Assembly: GCA_903835145.1 (NCBI GenBank)
Contig: CAILMA010000727.1
Coordinates: 1 to 7,096, forward strand
Source: an uncultured Bacteroidota bacterium
GTDB taxonomy: Bacteria > Bacteroidota > Bacteroidia > Chitinophagales > Chitinophagaceae
Length of the DNA: 7,096 nucleotides
Direction: 5' to 3'
The position numbers were made by a program, and so were the translations under genes. Numbering within the stretch: the stretch's first letter is position 1; every line of letters starts with the position of its first letter. The notes beneath the pieces are model-generated. The model worked only from the letters and a program-made list of their open reading frames with translations. It did not search any database and had not been told where the DNA came from. Below are positions 6,629 to 7,096 of the stretch, in pieces.

Positions 6629-6825
6629 TTTGCTGAAAGAGCGCGACATAATGCCATATTTCGGGTAAAGTAAAGTATGGTGGCAAGAGTACGAGTCCAC
6701 TACGCGTTATTGCTTTTTTATAACTGCAATTAAAAGTTGCATTTTTATTGCTACTAACTGATTATCAATTACTTCTATACCAAAGGCATGACACTGATTA
6801 GGCAAAATAATCTTTGTTTTGGGCC

Positions 6826-6854
6826 TTGTTTTTTGAAAGATTTTTCTACTTTTG
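6826..6854 (+). promoter_or_regulatory. Candidate upstream promoter (P2) before tRNA-Gly
   Basis: TTG (6826-6828) and TACTTTTG (6847-6854) are separated by 18 bases, an excellent fit to the Bacteroidota -33/-7 layout. The start would be near 6860, about 165 bases before the tRNA. No open frame of useful length follows, so the transcript should run into the tRNA or be a small RNA. Confidence 0.5.
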
Positions 6855-6903
6855 TGCCAGCAAAGGCTGCAACGGTTATTTGAAAAAGCGGTTACAATTA
6901 TTT

Positions 6904-6940
6904 AATTATTTTATCAGAAAGGCATAATGATAAAATAATT
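6904..6940. repeat. Perfect 13-bp inverted repeat between the two tRNA promoter candidates
   Basis: Arms AATTATTTTATCA (6904-6916) and its exact complement (6928-6940) enclose an 11-base loop, GAAAGGCATAA. Only one base pair in the stem is C-G. It lies 12 bases upstream of the TTTG of the proximal promoter. In RNA started at the distal promoter it would form a hairpin, but no proper T-run follows. It could be a regulator-binding site, a processing site or a weak attenuator. Confidence 0.6.
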
Positions 6941-6952
6941 TTGAAAAAGAAT

Positions 6953-6982
6953 TTTGTTTTTCGAGTTTAGTCTTTATCTTTG
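6953..6982 (+). promoter_or_regulatory. Probable proximal promoter (P1) of tRNA-Gly
   Basis: TTTG (6953-6956) and TATCTTTG (6975-6982) are 18 bases apart, a complete match to the Bacteroidota housekeeping promoter. The start would be near 6988, some 38 bases before the tRNA 5' end at 7026. The TCTTTGCACTCCG stretch is typical of stable-RNA promoters in this phylum as I remember them. Confidence 0.75.
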
Positions 6983-7003
6983 CACTCCGAAAACGAATAA
7001 AAA

Positions 7004-7016
7004 GTTCTTTAAAAAA
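7004..7016 (+). promoter_or_regulatory. BoxA-like element in the tRNA leader
   Basis: GTTCTTTAAAAAA resembles the boxA antitermination core (CTCTTTAA in E. coli rRNA leaders). It lies between the proximal promoter and the tRNA, where boxA lies in rRNA operons. The resemblance is short and the surrounding sequence is AT-rich, so the call is tentative. Confidence 0.35.
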
Positions 7017-7025
7017 AGTTAAAAT

Positions 7026-7096
<71 letters not shown>

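Larger units (their letters stand above)
6544..7025. other. Divergent intergenic region between the amidohydrolase gene and tRNA-Gly
   Basis: This 482-base AT-rich gap holds no credible protein gene. Its left part (6544-6630) is the leader and candidate promoter of the minus-strand amidohydrolase. Its right part (6826-7025) carries two plus-strand promoter candidates, a perfect inverted repeat and a boxA-like stretch leading into the tRNA. TTTGAAAAAG occurs twice there, at 6879-6888 and 6940-6949. In the middle, about 6660-6820, I see nothing that I can name. Confidence 0.7.

Noticed and set aside
6544..6657. Upstream extension of the amidohydrolase frame by 38 residues to an ATG at 6657
   Set aside because: The extra residues resemble no part of the family, they cross a candidate promoter, and the ATG at 6543 gives a normal N-terminus.
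6904..6940. The 13-bp inverted repeat as an intrinsic terminator
   Set aside because: The stem is nearly all A-T and is not followed by a run of T on the plus strand; no gene ends just before it on either strand.

Overview
This window looks like chromosomal DNA from a member of the Bacteroidota, most likely a Chitinophagaceae-type organism (family-level placement is inference). The signs are a type IX secretion (T9SS) sorting tail on a large repeat protein, promoter elements of the Bacteroidota form TAnnTTTG with an upstream TTG or TTTG, weak or absent Shine-Dalgarno sequences, and AT-rich gaps between moderately GC-rich genes. I see no mobile element, CRISPR array, phage gene or toxin-antitoxin pair.

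Layout. All four protein genes are on the minus strand. From 3879 down to 154 is a 1241-residue secreted protein: signal peptide, six 55-56-residue NHL repeats, a cadherin/Ig-like domain, two Big2-like domains, a second set of six NHL repeats, a second cadherin-like domain, one more Big2-like domain, and a T9SS sorting domain. The block 'six-bladed propeller plus cadherin-like domain' has been duplicated as a unit. A candidate promoter and a strong terminator for the preceding gene isolate this gene transcriptionally.

From 6543 down to 4091 lie three minus-strand genes that may form one transcription unit: a cytoplasmic metal-dependent amidohydrolase/deaminase (387 aa), a small cysteine-rich lipoprotein (90 aa), and a secreted protein that is probably an outer-membrane beta-barrel (282 aa from a GTG start). 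A 14-bp stem followed by a T-run at 4063-4028 ends the unit. No obvious pathway joins the three; the last two are envelope proteins and the first is metabolic.

The right end, 6544-7096, is a divergent regulatory gap followed by a plus-strand tRNA-Gly(GCC), which the window edge cuts just before its 3' end. Two well-spaced candidate promoters, a perfect 13-bp inverted repeat between them and a boxA-like stretch precede the tRNA, suggesting it begins a stable-RNA unit continuing beyond the window.

No clear new system is present. The most noteworthy object is the duplicated double-propeller T9SS protein, followed by the tRNA leader architecture and the small CxC lipoprotein.
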